This document shows, one piece after another, positions 35,599-45,741 of a stretch of DNA of 64,000 nt. The translations under genes were made by a program, and so were the position numbers. The notes beneath the pieces were generated by a model, which saw only the letters and a program-made list of their open reading frames with translations, did not search any database and was not told the DNA's origin. How positions within the stretch are numbered: the first letter of the stretch is position 1; every line of letters starts with the position of its first letter. The DNA is taken from NCBI GenBank assembly GCA_036873755.1, contig JAVTVY010019500.1, forward strand, positions 1 through 64,000, in the 5' to 3' direction. Origin of the DNA: Hanleya hanleyi. Taxonomy: Eukaryota > Mollusca > Polyplacophora > Lepidopleurida > Hanleyidae.

Positions 35599-36362
35599 AC
35601 CCTACAGGCACATCTTATTTAGATCTATATCTCTATAAAAATGAAGCGGGCATTCTCTCTCGTCGACTTTATGACAAAAGAGATGATTACAATTTCGACT
35701 TCGTAAACTATCCCTTTCTGGATAGTAATATTCCAGTGGGACCTGCTTATGGCGTATACATATCTCGCTTAGTAGCATTTGCTCGATCCTGTGTTAAATG
35801 TGATGATTTTAATCAACGTCACAAAACATTGTTGCAGAAACTTATAAAACAGGGCTATTCCACCAAGCGCCTCCACTCAAAGTTTCTCAAGTTTGGCGAT
35901 ACATATCGCATGCTGATAGCAAAATACGAACGTAACGTGCAAGATCTATGGCGCTACGTTTCGTAACTTGTGTCTAATTCCGCTTAACCCGGGGCTAGGG
36001 GCCGTATGAACCCATGTACTTCAAGATCCTCATGGTACTCATTTGAACAGTCACAATCAAAGCGTGACTGAGATGCATCATTCTTTAGATGACGACTTTA
36101 CAACGAATATTATGGATTAAGAATACTGATCAGCGATACGGATTTGGTATTTCTGGAACATCATGATGTCTTGCCGTCATCATTGAAAACTGTTGACCGC
36201 TTCCCTCTTGCAGGAAACAAGCCTATGTTTATGTATACTATGATTGTCTTTATGAATTTGGTGCTAATACTGTTATATGGAATAGGTCTTTGGATTATGG
36301 ACGCGGATATTCTCTAATGAACGACGGCTGGATTATGAATGACGGATTACACGCTTGTAATT
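35599..36362 (+). mobile_element. Reverse-transcriptase element, 5'-truncated, with intact C-terminal frame
   Basis: The open frame 35598-35966 encodes the RT C-terminal tail, with landmarks SYLDLYL, LYDKRDDYNFDFVNYPFL, GPAYGVYISRLVAFARSC, DDFNQRHKTLLQKLIKQGY and KFGDTYRMLIAKY. I recall this tail from animal RT proteins with a YVDD core; whether they are Penelope-like or another class I cannot settle. The core RT is absent (5' truncation at 35599). 35967-36362 is 3' non-coding. Insertion split a SINE tail (compare 14921-14985). Confidence 0.8.
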
Positions 36363-38073
36363 AAATCATATTCACTCACTCCTTGAATTTGTTTAGACAC
36401 TGATTAATAATAATTATGAAAACTGTATTCATATAGAGGATCATGAAACTTCAAAAGAGACCACTTGTCAGAGCTGATTGTACAAGACTAGCAATTTTAC
36501 AGGAACCTCGAAATTATCAAAATATCGAGGAGGATATTGACTATTGGGTACGAATACTACATGTATATGATCACGCAGAATTGGAAAATTTTGTAGAGAT
36601 TAAGGCCGTAAAATTGGACTTGCTGAGACTGGAAGGTTCAGATAGACTATAAAAGTATTATTCCAATTTATCTGAAAGGACTCTTTCAGGGAGTAACGTT
36701 ACTCCCAGCTGTTCTAACAAGCATCAAATCTCACAAACGATAAGGTAATAGGAAGGCAAGACAGTGTAGGCTTTCCAAATCAAGCTCTGAGAGTAACGTT
36801 ACTTAAAGTCACAGTGAAACATACAGCTAAGGATTCCCGATGGGCATGACAGTGCACTCGGTGAGCCATCAATAAATAATAAAAAAAATAATTATAATAA
36901 ATCAAATTTTCATCAGAATTCGGTTGCTGGTAACAATGCCCTAATGCACATTCATGCCAAACGTCAAGGTTCTAATGTCAGCGGTTCTCCTTCTTTTGCC
37001 GACGAAAGGATTCGGATGGACTGACTGACTGACTCACTCATTACCGGACAATTTGCAAATGGTAGCCTAATTCGTAGGAATAATAATTATGAATTGTATT
37101 CATATAGAGGATCCTGAAACTCCAAAAGAGACCACTTATCTGAGTTGATTGTACACGAATCTGAATAATTCGCAATTTTACAGAAACATCGAAATTATCA
37201 AAATATTGAGGAGGATATATTGACTATTGGGTACGAATACTGCATGTATATGATAAGGCAGAATTAGAAAATTATGTAGTGATTGAGGCCGTGAGATTGC
37301 ACTTGCTGAAACTGGAAGGTTCAGATAGACTATTATTCCGATTTATCTGAAAGGACTCTTTCAGAGAGTAACGTTACTCCCAGCTGTTCTAACAAGCATC
37401 AGATCTCACAAAGGATAAGGTAATAGGAAGGCAAGACGTGTAGGCTTTCCAAATCAAGCCCTGAGAGTAACGTTACTCTCAACACTTTTAAAAGTGCCAC
37501 AAGTTCTATGTATCAGAAAAATGAGAGTAGCGCTACTCATCGTGCAGAGCCAATATCACTGTTATTCTCTCTGTGAGAGTAACGTTACTCTCGATCAACA
37601 CTTTTAAAAGTGCCACAAGTTCTATGTATCAGAAAAATGAGAGTAGCGCTACTCATCGTGCAGAGCCAATATCACTGTTATTCTCTCTGTGAGAGTAACG
37701 TTACTCTCGATCAACACTTTTAAAAGTGCCACAAGTTCTATGTATCAGAAAAATGAGAGTAGCGCTACTCATCTTGGAGAGCCAATATCACTGTTATTCT
37801 CTCTGTGAGAGTAACGTTACTCGCAACAGTTTTACCAGTGGCTTAAGGTTTGAAAACGGGGAGTATCATTACTCATCATGGAGGCCATAATTGTGATTAT
37901 TCTCTGTGAGAGTAACGTTACTCTCTCAATTTCAGAGAAACCAAGTTATTCAACCCCACTTTTCAAAAAGTGATGGATTCAAACAGCAATATATAGTTAA
38001 ATTGACTTCAATTTGCTGAAAATAAGCCAAAAAAGGGAATTTTGGATTTTCCCTTTTTGAAATGGATTCTGTT
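36363..38073. repeat. Right arm A' with two copies of the palindrome block
   Basis: 36804-38073 mirrors arm A. In addition 36400-36803 is a direct partial duplicate of 37075-37480 (CATATAGAGGATC, AAGAGACCACTT, GACTATTGGGTACGAATAC, CTCTTTCAG). Palindromes of the GAGAGTAACGTTACTCTC type lie at 36689, 36789, 37364, 37463, 37575, 37691, 37807 and 37908. The arm stops at 38073, at the truncated LTR. Confidence 0.88.
37480..37824. repeat. 116-bp tandem expansion of a palindrome unit
   Basis: Palindromes at 37575, 37691 and 37807 are exactly 116 bp apart, with AACACTTTTAAAAGTGCC, GAGAGTAGCGCTACTCAT and CCAATATCACTGTTATTC repeated between. Arm A carries only one such unit, so the expansion post-dates arm formation. 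CACTTTTAAAAGTG is a third palindrome in the unit. Confidence 0.9.
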
Positions 38074-38353
38074 ATATACAAGTACTTTACTACTGACTTT
38101 GTATGCCTATCAAGGAATTCTTCTGTTTCATTGATTCATAGAAGATTCATCCTGAGTAAAGTTAATTGAGAACATAGAACTGATGAATATGAATTGGTAC
38201 TGGTACATGGTATAGCAAAGTTAAGCTTAAATACATCTATTTATTCACCGGTGGATAGTTGTGTACACTGCATTAAGATCAGATTGATCTACTTATTATT
38301 TATTAAAGTTTAAATTTATTGCACTTTGATCTTGTCTGGGTTTAATCATGACA
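38074..38353 (+). repeat. 5' LTR remnant (last 280 bp)
   Basis: Matches 43994-44273 base for base except one difference. Ends ...TTTAATCATGACA, the reverse complement of the 3' LTR start TGTCATGATTAA. Its left edge coincides with the end of arm A' homology. The missing part would include U3, so this copy probably has no promoter upstream of gag. Confidence 0.92.
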
Positions 38354-38356
38354 TTT

Positions 38357-38374
38357 TGGGGGCTTGTCCTGGAA
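38357..38374 (+). promoter_or_regulatory. Primer-binding site, tRNA-Pro type
   Basis: TGGGGGCTTGTCCTGGAA begins three bases after the LTR and matches the proline-tRNA primer site used by gamma-type retroelements (TGGGGGCTCGTCCGGGAT, from memory) at 15 of 18 positions. Confidence 0.8.
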
Positions 38375-38813
38375 TTTATTTTGTAGGAATGTCTTGAAAC
38401 CATATTCATTTTACCTATTTTGTTTCTCAGGACGTTTGCTGCCGACGGGAGTCCAGTCAGTGTTGGTTATTCGACGTGTCGGGTGGTGAGTTTGTTTCTG
38501 CATTTCCTTTGTCCCTTGTTGATAGACTCAACAATATTGCTTCCACTAACCTCGGGTTGCAGCTTGGCTCACCTCAAATAGTTCCAAGGGTAAATAGGAA
38601 CGGATAGGGCAGCTATTTCGGAGTAAATCGCAAGTATTTTATATGCACTCGTGTATCAGACATGCACCTATATACACACACATACATGTACACACAGCAC
38701 GCTCATGTGTTACGATTAGTACAAACTTTCTTGTGTAAATATAGGATGTTACTGAACAGATTAGAGAGATGAGAGCATTTGCTAATGTGTTAGTTCTGAT
38801 TTTGATCATAAAT

Positions 38814-39158
38814 ATGGAGCAAACTGGCAAATTGTTAGAACTTGCAGAGGTTTATACAAGGCTTTCCGTAGGGGACGCTAATGATTACACCAAACTTAAG
38901 CAAGCCCGCCTTCGATGTTTCCAGTTAACTGAAGACGGCTTCAGACGCAAATTCCATTCGGAACGCATGAACAAAGCGGAATTACCTTCTCAGTACATTG
39001 CACGCTTACGAAATTATTTTGAACGTTGGACTGCTGCAGCTAATGTAGGTGAAACTCGTGAGGACTTGTGTGATTTTATTGTTTTAGAGCAATTCCTATT
39101 TCAATGTCCGAAGGATCTCTCAATTTATGTACGAGAAAAAGACACGCAAGATAGATGA
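38814..39158 (+). CDS. gag: Short gag with SCAN-like capsid domain
   Basis: The frame is open from 38769; ATG 38814 (MEQTGKLLELAEVY) is the likelier start because the preceding residues are a hydrophobic run unlike Gag. The product is about 115 residues. Residues LTEDGFRRKFHSERMNKAE, SQYIARLRNYFERWT and IVLEQFLFQCPKDLSIYVRE resemble the SCAN / capsid C-terminal helix bundle. Published work derives the vertebrate SCAN domain from the capsid of a Gmr1-like gypsy element, which fits the pol order here. No N-terminal capsid domain is seen. Gag ends at TGA 39156-39158, overlapping pol, whose N-terminus carries the zinc knuckle; so a frame change is needed for Gag-Pol and even for the knuckle. Confidence 0.8.
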   Translation: MEQTGKLLELAEVYTRLSVGDANDYTKLKQARLRCFQLTEDGFRRKFHSERMNKAELPSQYIARLRNYFERWTAAANVGETREDLCDFIVLEQFLFQCPKDLSIYVREKDTQDR

Positions 39159-42100
39159 CGCGATACGCGAGGCTGACATCTATAATGATGCCCATCGAAC
39201 CAGTTATACTGGAACCCTGCGTAAGTGGGATTGGGATTCGCAGAAAAGCAAGTCGGATCAAACAAGTTTCAAACAAAAGCTGTCAGGAAATAGTACATCG
39301 AACATGGGCAGTCGGTCTACTAGAACAGATAGACCGAAATTTACCTGCTTTATGTGCGATCGTCCCGGACAGAAAGCATCTGAATGTAATTTGAAATCCA
39401 AATTTAAGCAACCTGCAGCCACTTGTTCCTCGCCTAGCACGTGCACTAAGCCCAAGGATGCTATAATTAGATCGGCTGATAAACCAAGCAATGAGAAGCA
39501 ATACAATGTGTTGGAAGGTTTGCCTACACAAACTGGTTTCGTCGGAAACCAGCGGGTGTTAACTTTGTTGGACACCGGGTGTTCGGGTGTCATAGTGAAA
39601 CGCAGTCTAGTGAAGGAAAATCAATTGACCGGAGAGACGAAACAGTACATTTCCGTTGATCGGACTGTCAATTCAGCACCTGTTGCAGAAATCTACATAG
39701 AGACGCCATATTTTACAGGCGCGATACAGGCCCTTTGCCTAGAGGATCCCATATGTGAGTTAATTGTTGGGAATAGGACAACTTTAGAACCACGTGTTAG
39801 ACATTCAGTACAAAACTCAGTTGATCATTCCATGGAGTCGAATCGAGAAGACTTTGTTAGTGGTGTTGTTCAGACAAGAAGTCAGACTAATAAACCATCT
39901 AAAACACGGCCCCTAAAGGTTCCAAATTTGCCGGACGTTGGAGATCCTGCTGAGTTTAGCAAGCAACAAAGTGTTGACCCAAGTTTGGTAAGTGCTAGGA
40001 AAATGGCCGACAGTAATAAGGTCACTTTAAAATCAACAGCTAAAATTCACTTCTTTAGGCAAGATAACCTATTATATCGACAAGTGACTACGAAGTCCGA
40101 TAATCGCATGCATGAACCTCAACTTGTAGTTCCTAGGGAATATAGAAACACGGTTATGCGACTTGCGCACGAAACTATACTAGCAGGTCACATGGGGGTC
40201 ACAAAAACTATGGCTCGAATCCAATCTAGTTTTTATTGGCCTGGGATGCACGGCGACGTTAGCCGATTTTGTCAATCGTGTGATTCATGTCAGCGGACGG
40301 TACCGAAAGGAAAAGTACCCAAGGTTCCATTGGAAAGGACGCCTATAATCTCGACACCTTTCGATCGCGTGGCCGTGGATTTGATCGGTCCAATTGTTCC
40401 AAAAACGGTCAAAGGTAATAGATACATCTTAACATTAGTGGATTTAGCGACACGATATCCAATGGCGATTCCTTTGCGCAATATTGACACGGTGTCAGTC
40501 GCGGAAGCACTTGTTAGCATGTTTAGTAATGTTGGTGTTCCAAGGGAAGTAATCAGTGATAGAGGTAGTCAGTTTACATCGGATATGATGAAGGAAGTTG
40601 AACGAATGCTATCCATTCAGCACATTACTACTTCTCCGTATCACGCACAGTCCAATGGTCTTTGCGAAAGGTACAATGGTACTTTGAAATTAATGATGAA
40701 ACGTATGGCCGCAGAGACACCAAGCGATTGGGATCGTTATGTGGAGCCTTTACTGTTTGCTTATCGCGAGGCACCTATTTCAAGTTTAGCTGGGTTTTCG
40801 CCCTTTGAAATACTTTATGGTAGAACGGTACGTGGTCCCATGTCCATACTGAGAGAAATGTGGTCTGACGAAAAACTGGAAAATTCTGTGAAAGATACGT
40901 ATGAGTATGTGCTCGATCTAAAAAACCGTTTGCAGGAAACGTGTGATATCGCTAGAATTGAACTTGGAAAAGCTCAAGAGACAAACAAACGATACTTTGA
41001 TAAAAAGGTAGTACCTCGTAAACTAGAGAAAAATGACCTTGCTCTTATCCTGCTTCCCACCAACAACAACAAACTTCTGTTAAAGTGGAAAGGTCCATTT
41101 TTAGTGAAAGATAAATTAGGTCACAACAATTACCTTCTGGACATAAATGGAAACTTGAAAGCATTTCACATAAACATGCTTAAAAAGTACCATCAGAGAT
41201 TCAGCCCCGTAACAACTGCCGTTGCTATGGTATCTTTTGAGTTGGATGACGATGATGTAATTTGTATTGATAGTGCAAATTCTCCAGAAGTAGAATCATG
41301 GGAGCAGGTTTGTATCAATCCAAATTTAACAAACGAACGACAAGAGGAGATAAAGCAGCTTTTGATGGAATATCGTGATATATTTTCGTCATTGCCTGGT
41401 TTGACCGATGTCGTCAAACACGAAATAAAGCTAACAGAGACAGAACCAATTCGATCGAAACCATTTCCAATCCCTTACGCTACTTATGAGAGCTTGAAAA
41501 AAGAGATAGACGACATGTTGCGTCTTGGGGTGATAGAACCGTCAGATTCACCATACAGTAGTCCTATTGTTTTGTTAGGAAAGAAGGACGGTGGTGTCCG
41601 TTTGTGTTCAGATATGCGCAAAGTAAACAGGATTACAGTAATCGACTGTGAAGCGTTGCCAGACATTGACGCGATTTATGCAAATCTCAGCCATGACAAA
41701 TTTTTCACACACTTAGATTGCTGTAAAGGGTATTGGCAAATTCCTTTAACCGAAGAATCTAAGCCCATTACCGGTTTTTCGACGCCTTTTGGCCATTATC
41801 AGTTTAAGCGAATGCCATTTGGATTGGTTAACTCCGGCGCGACGTATAGTCGAATGATGCGCAAAATTCTCAATGGTTTGGAATACGTCGATAACTTCGT
41901 TGACGATATTTTGGGTCACACAGAAGACTGGAAGACCCACATACAGATGTTAAGAAGCGTGTTTGATCGTATACGTGCCGCACACATCACGCTCAAACCA
42001 TCCAAATGCTTTATAGGATACTTCTCCACAGATTTTCTTGGTCATAAAGTGGAAGACGGAAACTTGCTGACACAAGAAGGTAAAGTAGAAAAAATTAAAA

Positions 42101-42699
42101 ATGCACAAAGACCACAGACCAAAAAACAACTGAGATCATTTATGGGCCTAATTGGCTATTACCGTAGATTTATTCCAAATTTTGCTGAGAAAACTGTGCT
42201 CTTGACAGACCTTACAAAAAAGTGTATTCCAAACAAACTTCCATGGACAGAAAAACATACACAGATTATCAATGAACTTAAGGAAGAGATGTGTCAGAAG
42301 CCAATACTCAAATTGCCTGATTTAGCAAAACCATTTGTGGTTCGTACGGACGCGTCAGACACAGGTCTTGGTGGTGTTCTCCTTCAGAAACATGGTGAAA
42401 ACTTATTTCCGGTGGCATATGTTAGCAAAAAGTTACTGACACGTGAACGAAAATATTCCGTTATCGAACGGGAATGTTTAGCCATAGTTTGGGCTATTAC
42501 TAGATTCCAAGTTTACCTATATGGGAAGGATTTCACTTTACAAACCGATCACAAAGCTCTGACGTACTTGAATCAGGCTAACCACACTAATGCAAGATTA
42601 ACGAGGTGGGCTTTAGCCCTTCAGCCATTCAGTTTCCTTGTAGAGTCTATCAAGGGCGAAGATAATGTGGGAGCCGACTTTTTAAGCCGAATGTCGTAA
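39127..42699 (+). CDS. pol: Pol polyprotein, order protease-integrase-RT-RNase H
   Basis: 1190 codons without interruption, in the +1 frame relative to gag (open from 39088). Zinc knuckle at residues 74-87 is CX2CX4QX4C, with Gln replacing the usual His. Protease DTGCSG at 149-154. Integrase follows: HHCC (H348, H355, CQSCDSC near 382-388), D418, D478 and E514 (DX35E), then a GPY/F-like module (KWKGPF near 653-658). RT follows integrase: LDCCKGYWQIPL (D864), PFGLVNSGATYSRMM, and FVDD at 924-927 in place of YxDD. RNase H: RTDASDTGLG (D1075), ERECLAI (E1116) and QTDHKAL (D1141). Ends with LSRMS. The integrase-before-RT order is Copia-like but the domains are Ty3/gypsy-like, as in Gmr1 elements. 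All catalytic residues seen are intact. Confidence 0.95.
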   Translation: MYEKKTRKIDDAIREADIYNDAHRTSYTGTLRKWDWDSQKSKSDQTSFKQKLSGNSTSNMGSRSTRTDRPKFTCFMCDRPGQKASECNLKSKFKQPAATCSSPSTCTKPKDAIIRSADKPSNEKQYNVLEGLPTQTGFVGNQRVLTLLDTGCSGVIVKRSLVKENQLTGETKQYISVDRTVNSAPVAEIYIETPYFTGAIQALCLEDPICELIVGNRTTLEPRVRHSVQNSVDHSMESNREDFVSGVVQTRSQTNKPSKTRPLKVPNLPDVGDPAEFSKQQSVDPSLVSARKMADSNKVTLKSTAKIHFFRQDNLLYRQVTTKSDNRMHEPQLVVPREYRNTVMRLAHETILAGHMGVTKTMARIQSSFYWPGMHGDVSRFCQSCDSCQRTVPKGKVPKVPLERTPIISTPFDRVAVDLIGPIVPKTVKGNRYILTLVDLATRYPMAIPLRNIDTVSVAEALVSMFSNVGVPREVISDRGSQFTSDMMKEVERMLSIQHITTSPYHAQSNGLCERYNGTLKLMMKRMAAETPSDWDRYVEPLLFAYREAPISSLAGFSPFEILYGRTVRGPMSILREMWSDEKLENSVKDTYEYVLDLKNRLQETCDIARIELGKAQETNKRYFDKKVVPRKLEKNDLALILLPTNNNKLLLKWKGPFLVKDKLGHNNYLLDINGNLKAFHINMLKKYHQRFSPVTTAVAMVSFELDDDDVICIDSANSPEVESWEQVCINPNLTNERQEEIKQLLMEYRDIFSSLPGLTDVVKHEIKLTETEPIRSKPFPIPYATYESLKKEIDDMLRLGVIEPSDSPYSSPIVLLGKKDGGVRLCSDMRKVNRITVIDCEALPDIDAIYANLSHDKFFTHLDCCKGYWQIPLTEESKPITGFSTPFGHYQFKRMPFGLVNSGATYSRMMRKILNGLEYVDNFVDDILGHTEDWKTHIQMLRSVFDRIRAAHITLKPSKCFIGYFSTDFLGHKVEDGNLLTQEGKVEKIKNAQRPQTKKQLRSFMGLIGYYRRFIPNFAEKTVLLTDLTKKCIPNKLPWTEKHTQIINELKEEMCQKPILKLPDLAKPFVVRTDASDTGLGGVLLQKHGENLFPVAYVSKKLLTRERKYSVIERECLAIVWAITRFQVYLYGKDFTLQTDHKALTYLNQANHTNARLTRWALALQPFSFLVESIKGEDNVGADFLSRMS

Positions 42700-42792
42700 T
42701 CAAATGTTCAGTGGACATCAATATGGGAGAAATGTTATGCGAATCATGACAAAATTTATTTTGAAATAATCTAAACATCCAAGATTATTCTT

Positions 42793-42806
42793 AGAAGGGG
42801 CGTAAA
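42793..42806 (+). promoter_or_regulatory. Polypurine tract
   Basis: AGAAGGGGCGTAAA immediately precedes the 3' LTR start TGTCATGA. It is imperfect (CGT inside), but its position is right for plus-strand priming. Confidence 0.65.
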
Positions 42807-44273
42807 TGTCATGATTAAGCTTTGACAGCTTTTCTCACACTGTAAATTTCATGTAACCTTAAATGAATGTGAAGCAATAAGTCCACATTTGTAAATACTG
42901 AGCGAGTGAGTTTACCCACTGAATTTGTAAAACTGTTCTAGCGTTTTATATTGCTACGCCAGTGATACGGCCGTGTACATATGTAAAGAAATGTGGAATC
43001 TTTGAATAATTGGCCTTGTATGTTCATATCTTCAGCAGCGTGAAATAACCAGTCACGAAATCTTGGTTCGCATCTACCGCTATGATTTAGCGAAGTGAAA
43101 GTAGTTGGTGTCGTCTTACACGAATGACAAAGTAAGGCGGTATAGCACCGATTGACTGATCGGTTTTGGTTATGTATTCAAGTTCTCGTTTATAAGTCGA
43201 ATGCTCCATGCTCTGTTCATACATTTTCTTACTCGACAACGGGCAGGACAGAGGTCCTTGCAGCTAACTGAATAGCACGATAGTGCAGGAAAAATGCCTG
43301 AAAATTTAGGCGGCACAGAGGTGCCATAGGAATGCACAAAAAGTGCAGGGAAGACGTCTGAAAATTAGGCACGGTGGTGCAATGAGAATGTACGAGCGTA
43401 CATTCTGGAGATAAAATTTACGTCTATACATTGAGGTAAGATGTGATATATACATCGATTTATGCAATTTTATGTTATCGAGTGACACATTGGCGTTGAT
43501 AGATTTGATATATATGTATAGTGATATAGTACAATGGTATCGATACATGTACTAGCATATATAAAGTGATACATGTAGTATATATATATGCATTCTCAAA
43601 GGAGATAAATTGACGCTACTTAAACAACTGAATTATTATTCCAGTGCTAAAATCCGGACGTGTAGATTTCCCCTGACATTCACAACCTGGCGATACCGAT
43701 TCCATGGTTTACTCCAGCAACTGAGCAAGGTTTCATCTTCTGGGATAAACTACGTCAACAACAGCAACTGTTCGGCTTCAAGAGTCGTGTGATCAATGAT
43801 AGTGCGTCAACGACGTCGCGGGCAGTTAGTGACGTCACTCACTACATCAACAGGACTGTTCGGTTTCCGGATACGTTTTATATTCCGCCAGTCTACCTAC
43901 AGTGTTTGTTTGACATAGGATATTGGTGGCCACAGCATCGGCGATAATGGTGTATTGGTAAACATGCAGACAATCCTAATATAGGACATACACATATACA
44001 AGTACTTTACTACTGACTTTGTATGCCTATCAAGGAATTCTTCTGTTTCATTGATTCATAGAAGATTCATCCTGAGTAAAGTTAATTGAGAACATAGAAC
44101 TGATGAATATGAATTGGTACTGGTACATGGTATAGCAAAGTTAAGCTTAAATACATCTATTTATTCACCGGTGGATAGTTGTGTACACTGCATTAAGATC
44201 AGATTTATCTACTTATTATTTATTAAAGTTTAAATTTATTGCACTTTGATCTTGTCTGGGTTTAATCATGACA
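42807..44273 (+). repeat. 3' LTR, 1467 bp
   Basis: Begins TGTCATGATTAAG and ends TTTAATCATGACA, a 12-bp terminal inverted repeat with TG..CA ends. The last 280 bp duplicate the 5' remnant. The segment 43275-43405 holds five short stem-loops (see findings). Flanking base 44274 onward is unrelated to anything left of the element. Confidence 0.92.
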
Positions 44274-44940
44274 CTATTGACAATTATAGTTTGCAGATCC
44301 CTGTATGTATCTGGATAACACGATCCTCTTGTAGATATCCATGGTGTTGTTGAACTTGTAAAATTAGCAATGCGTAATAAAATTGTATCAATGGCAAAAA
44401 TAGTTCAGTGACGTCACTACTAAGCGCTTTCTCACGCTACATGTATTATCCAATCAACGTTTTTGAAAGTGTTATTCACCTAGGTGCATACGATAAATAT
44501 GTCATGACCATATGTCCCTAATAACACCGCAGTTACGTGATAAATGTTGTTCTTGTCTCGACTATTTTCTTCTCTGAGCAATCTTGTGTGGGGTTTCTCT
44601 GAGAACAATCCGTCTTGCTGTTTATGTTATGAAGCTAAAAATGAATATCTTCAATTTCGTAGAGAAAACTGGTTTTCGTACAGCGACAATGCCCAAGATA
44701 TAGATCTTAATTACTCACAGACAGCTGTTATGTAAAACAATGCCAACAGATGTTGGAGATTTATCATTTCGTTGTTTGGTGCTTATTCATATGCATTTAA
44801 GGTTTTCATATATATAAGTTTATATCCAAATCTTTTATATCTAAAATTATGTCACCTCCATCCAAATGATATGTTCATGTAATGTCAAAAACAAATATGC
44901 TGATATTGGAACAACTGCAGTGTATTTGGTTGGTAGTACT
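44274..44940. other. No recognised gene
   Basis: AT-rich DNA between the LTR element and the next long-TIR element. A plus-strand frame at 44544-44735 has no recognisable domain. Confidence 0.45.
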
Positions 44941-45180
44941 ATATTTGAAATATACTAAAGTTTCTACTAGTCCGGCAGATATGTAACAAAAAATGGGTCG
45001 ATTGTGCACTTTGTGATAAAAGCATGAAACTTTGCATAGTGACAGAGAAACACATATTATTCATTTTTAGAGGGGGGGTCCGGCTTGAAAATCCGTAGTT
45101 GGCCGCCATCTTGGATTTCAAAATGGCCGCCATTAGAAATCATCAAATTCGCAAATCGGCACTTCTAAGACACATAGAAG

Positions 45181-45741
45181 GTGAATTTAAACGGCTATAC
45201 CCACATTTGCGTACCCAAGGAAGTTAATCACCACACTTTTGCTGCACCAGAAAGGATGGATTTTAAGATGACGGCCATTTTTTTCAAAATGGCTGCCGAG
45301 AATCACTTATTTCGACGGTTATGTGACGTAGGTGAATCGATAGACAAAAATCTACTTTTGGGTGACTTAAAGGATTTTTTGGCATCAGTAGACACTCATT
45401 CATGTAGTTTGATACCTGCAATATATAAAATTAGTCAAATTCCAACACAATGTGGGTTAACCTTGCTGCATCATGCAGCCACATCAGCTACTACTGATAG
45501 AATGCGCTGGCTTCTGAGAATGGACACCAAACTGGCTGTCATTCATCTTTGGTATAAGTTCCCTATTCAAACTTACTATTCAAACTTAGAGAAGCTTCTC
45601 CTGAAGAACGGAGAAGAAACCAAGTCCAAATGGGACGGGCCTGAACGGCGGGTCTCTATACGCATTCCCTTTGGTTGGGAGCTCTTCCAGACCTCTACAA
45701 ACATCAATAGTCCCATTGCTACTTGTATGATCAAACAGTAA
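45181..45741 (+). CDS. Long frame partly inside the TIR; possible ankyrin-like relic
   Basis: 187 codons. The N-terminal half (MAAENHLFRRLCDVGE, KNLLLGDLKDFL) lies in the inverted-repeat arm, and the other arm also encodes a similar stretch on the minus strand (49087-48836: MAAENRLFSLLCDLREQ, LLLLSGLKCF). Past the arm, GLTLLHHAATSATTDRMRWLL fits an ankyrin-repeat pattern. Retention of the same frame in both diverged arms is suggestive but not proof of coding. There is no clear start context or splice sites, and it may simply be repeat DNA. Confidence 0.25.
   Translation: MNLNGYTHICVPKEVNHHTFAAPERMDFKMTAIFFKMAAENHLFRRLCDVGESIDKNLLLGDLKDFLASVDTHSCSLIPAIYKISQIPTQCGLTLLHHAATSATTDRMRWLLRMDTKLAVIHLWYKFPIQTYYSNLEKLLLKNGEETKSKWDGPERRVSIRIPFGWELFQTSTNINSPIATCMIKQ

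Larger units (their letters stand above)
38074..44273 (+). mobile_element. Gmr1-type Ty3/gypsy LTR retrotransposon, 5' LTR truncated
   Basis: 6.2 kb: partial 5' LTR (38074-38353), tRNA-Pro-type primer site, gag, pol, polypurine tract, full 3' LTR (42807-44273). The 280 bp shared by the LTRs differ at one base that I could find (GATTGATC versus GATTTATC), implying young age, yet 1187 bp of the 5' LTR are missing and replaced by arm A'. Pol order is PR-INT-RT-RH, known in the Gmr1 group of Ty3/gypsy. No env frame. No target-site duplication is expected because the left end is a breakpoint. Confidence 0.93.

Noticed and set aside
42700..42806. env gene after pol
   Set aside because: Only 107 bp separate the pol stop from the 3' LTR; no frame.
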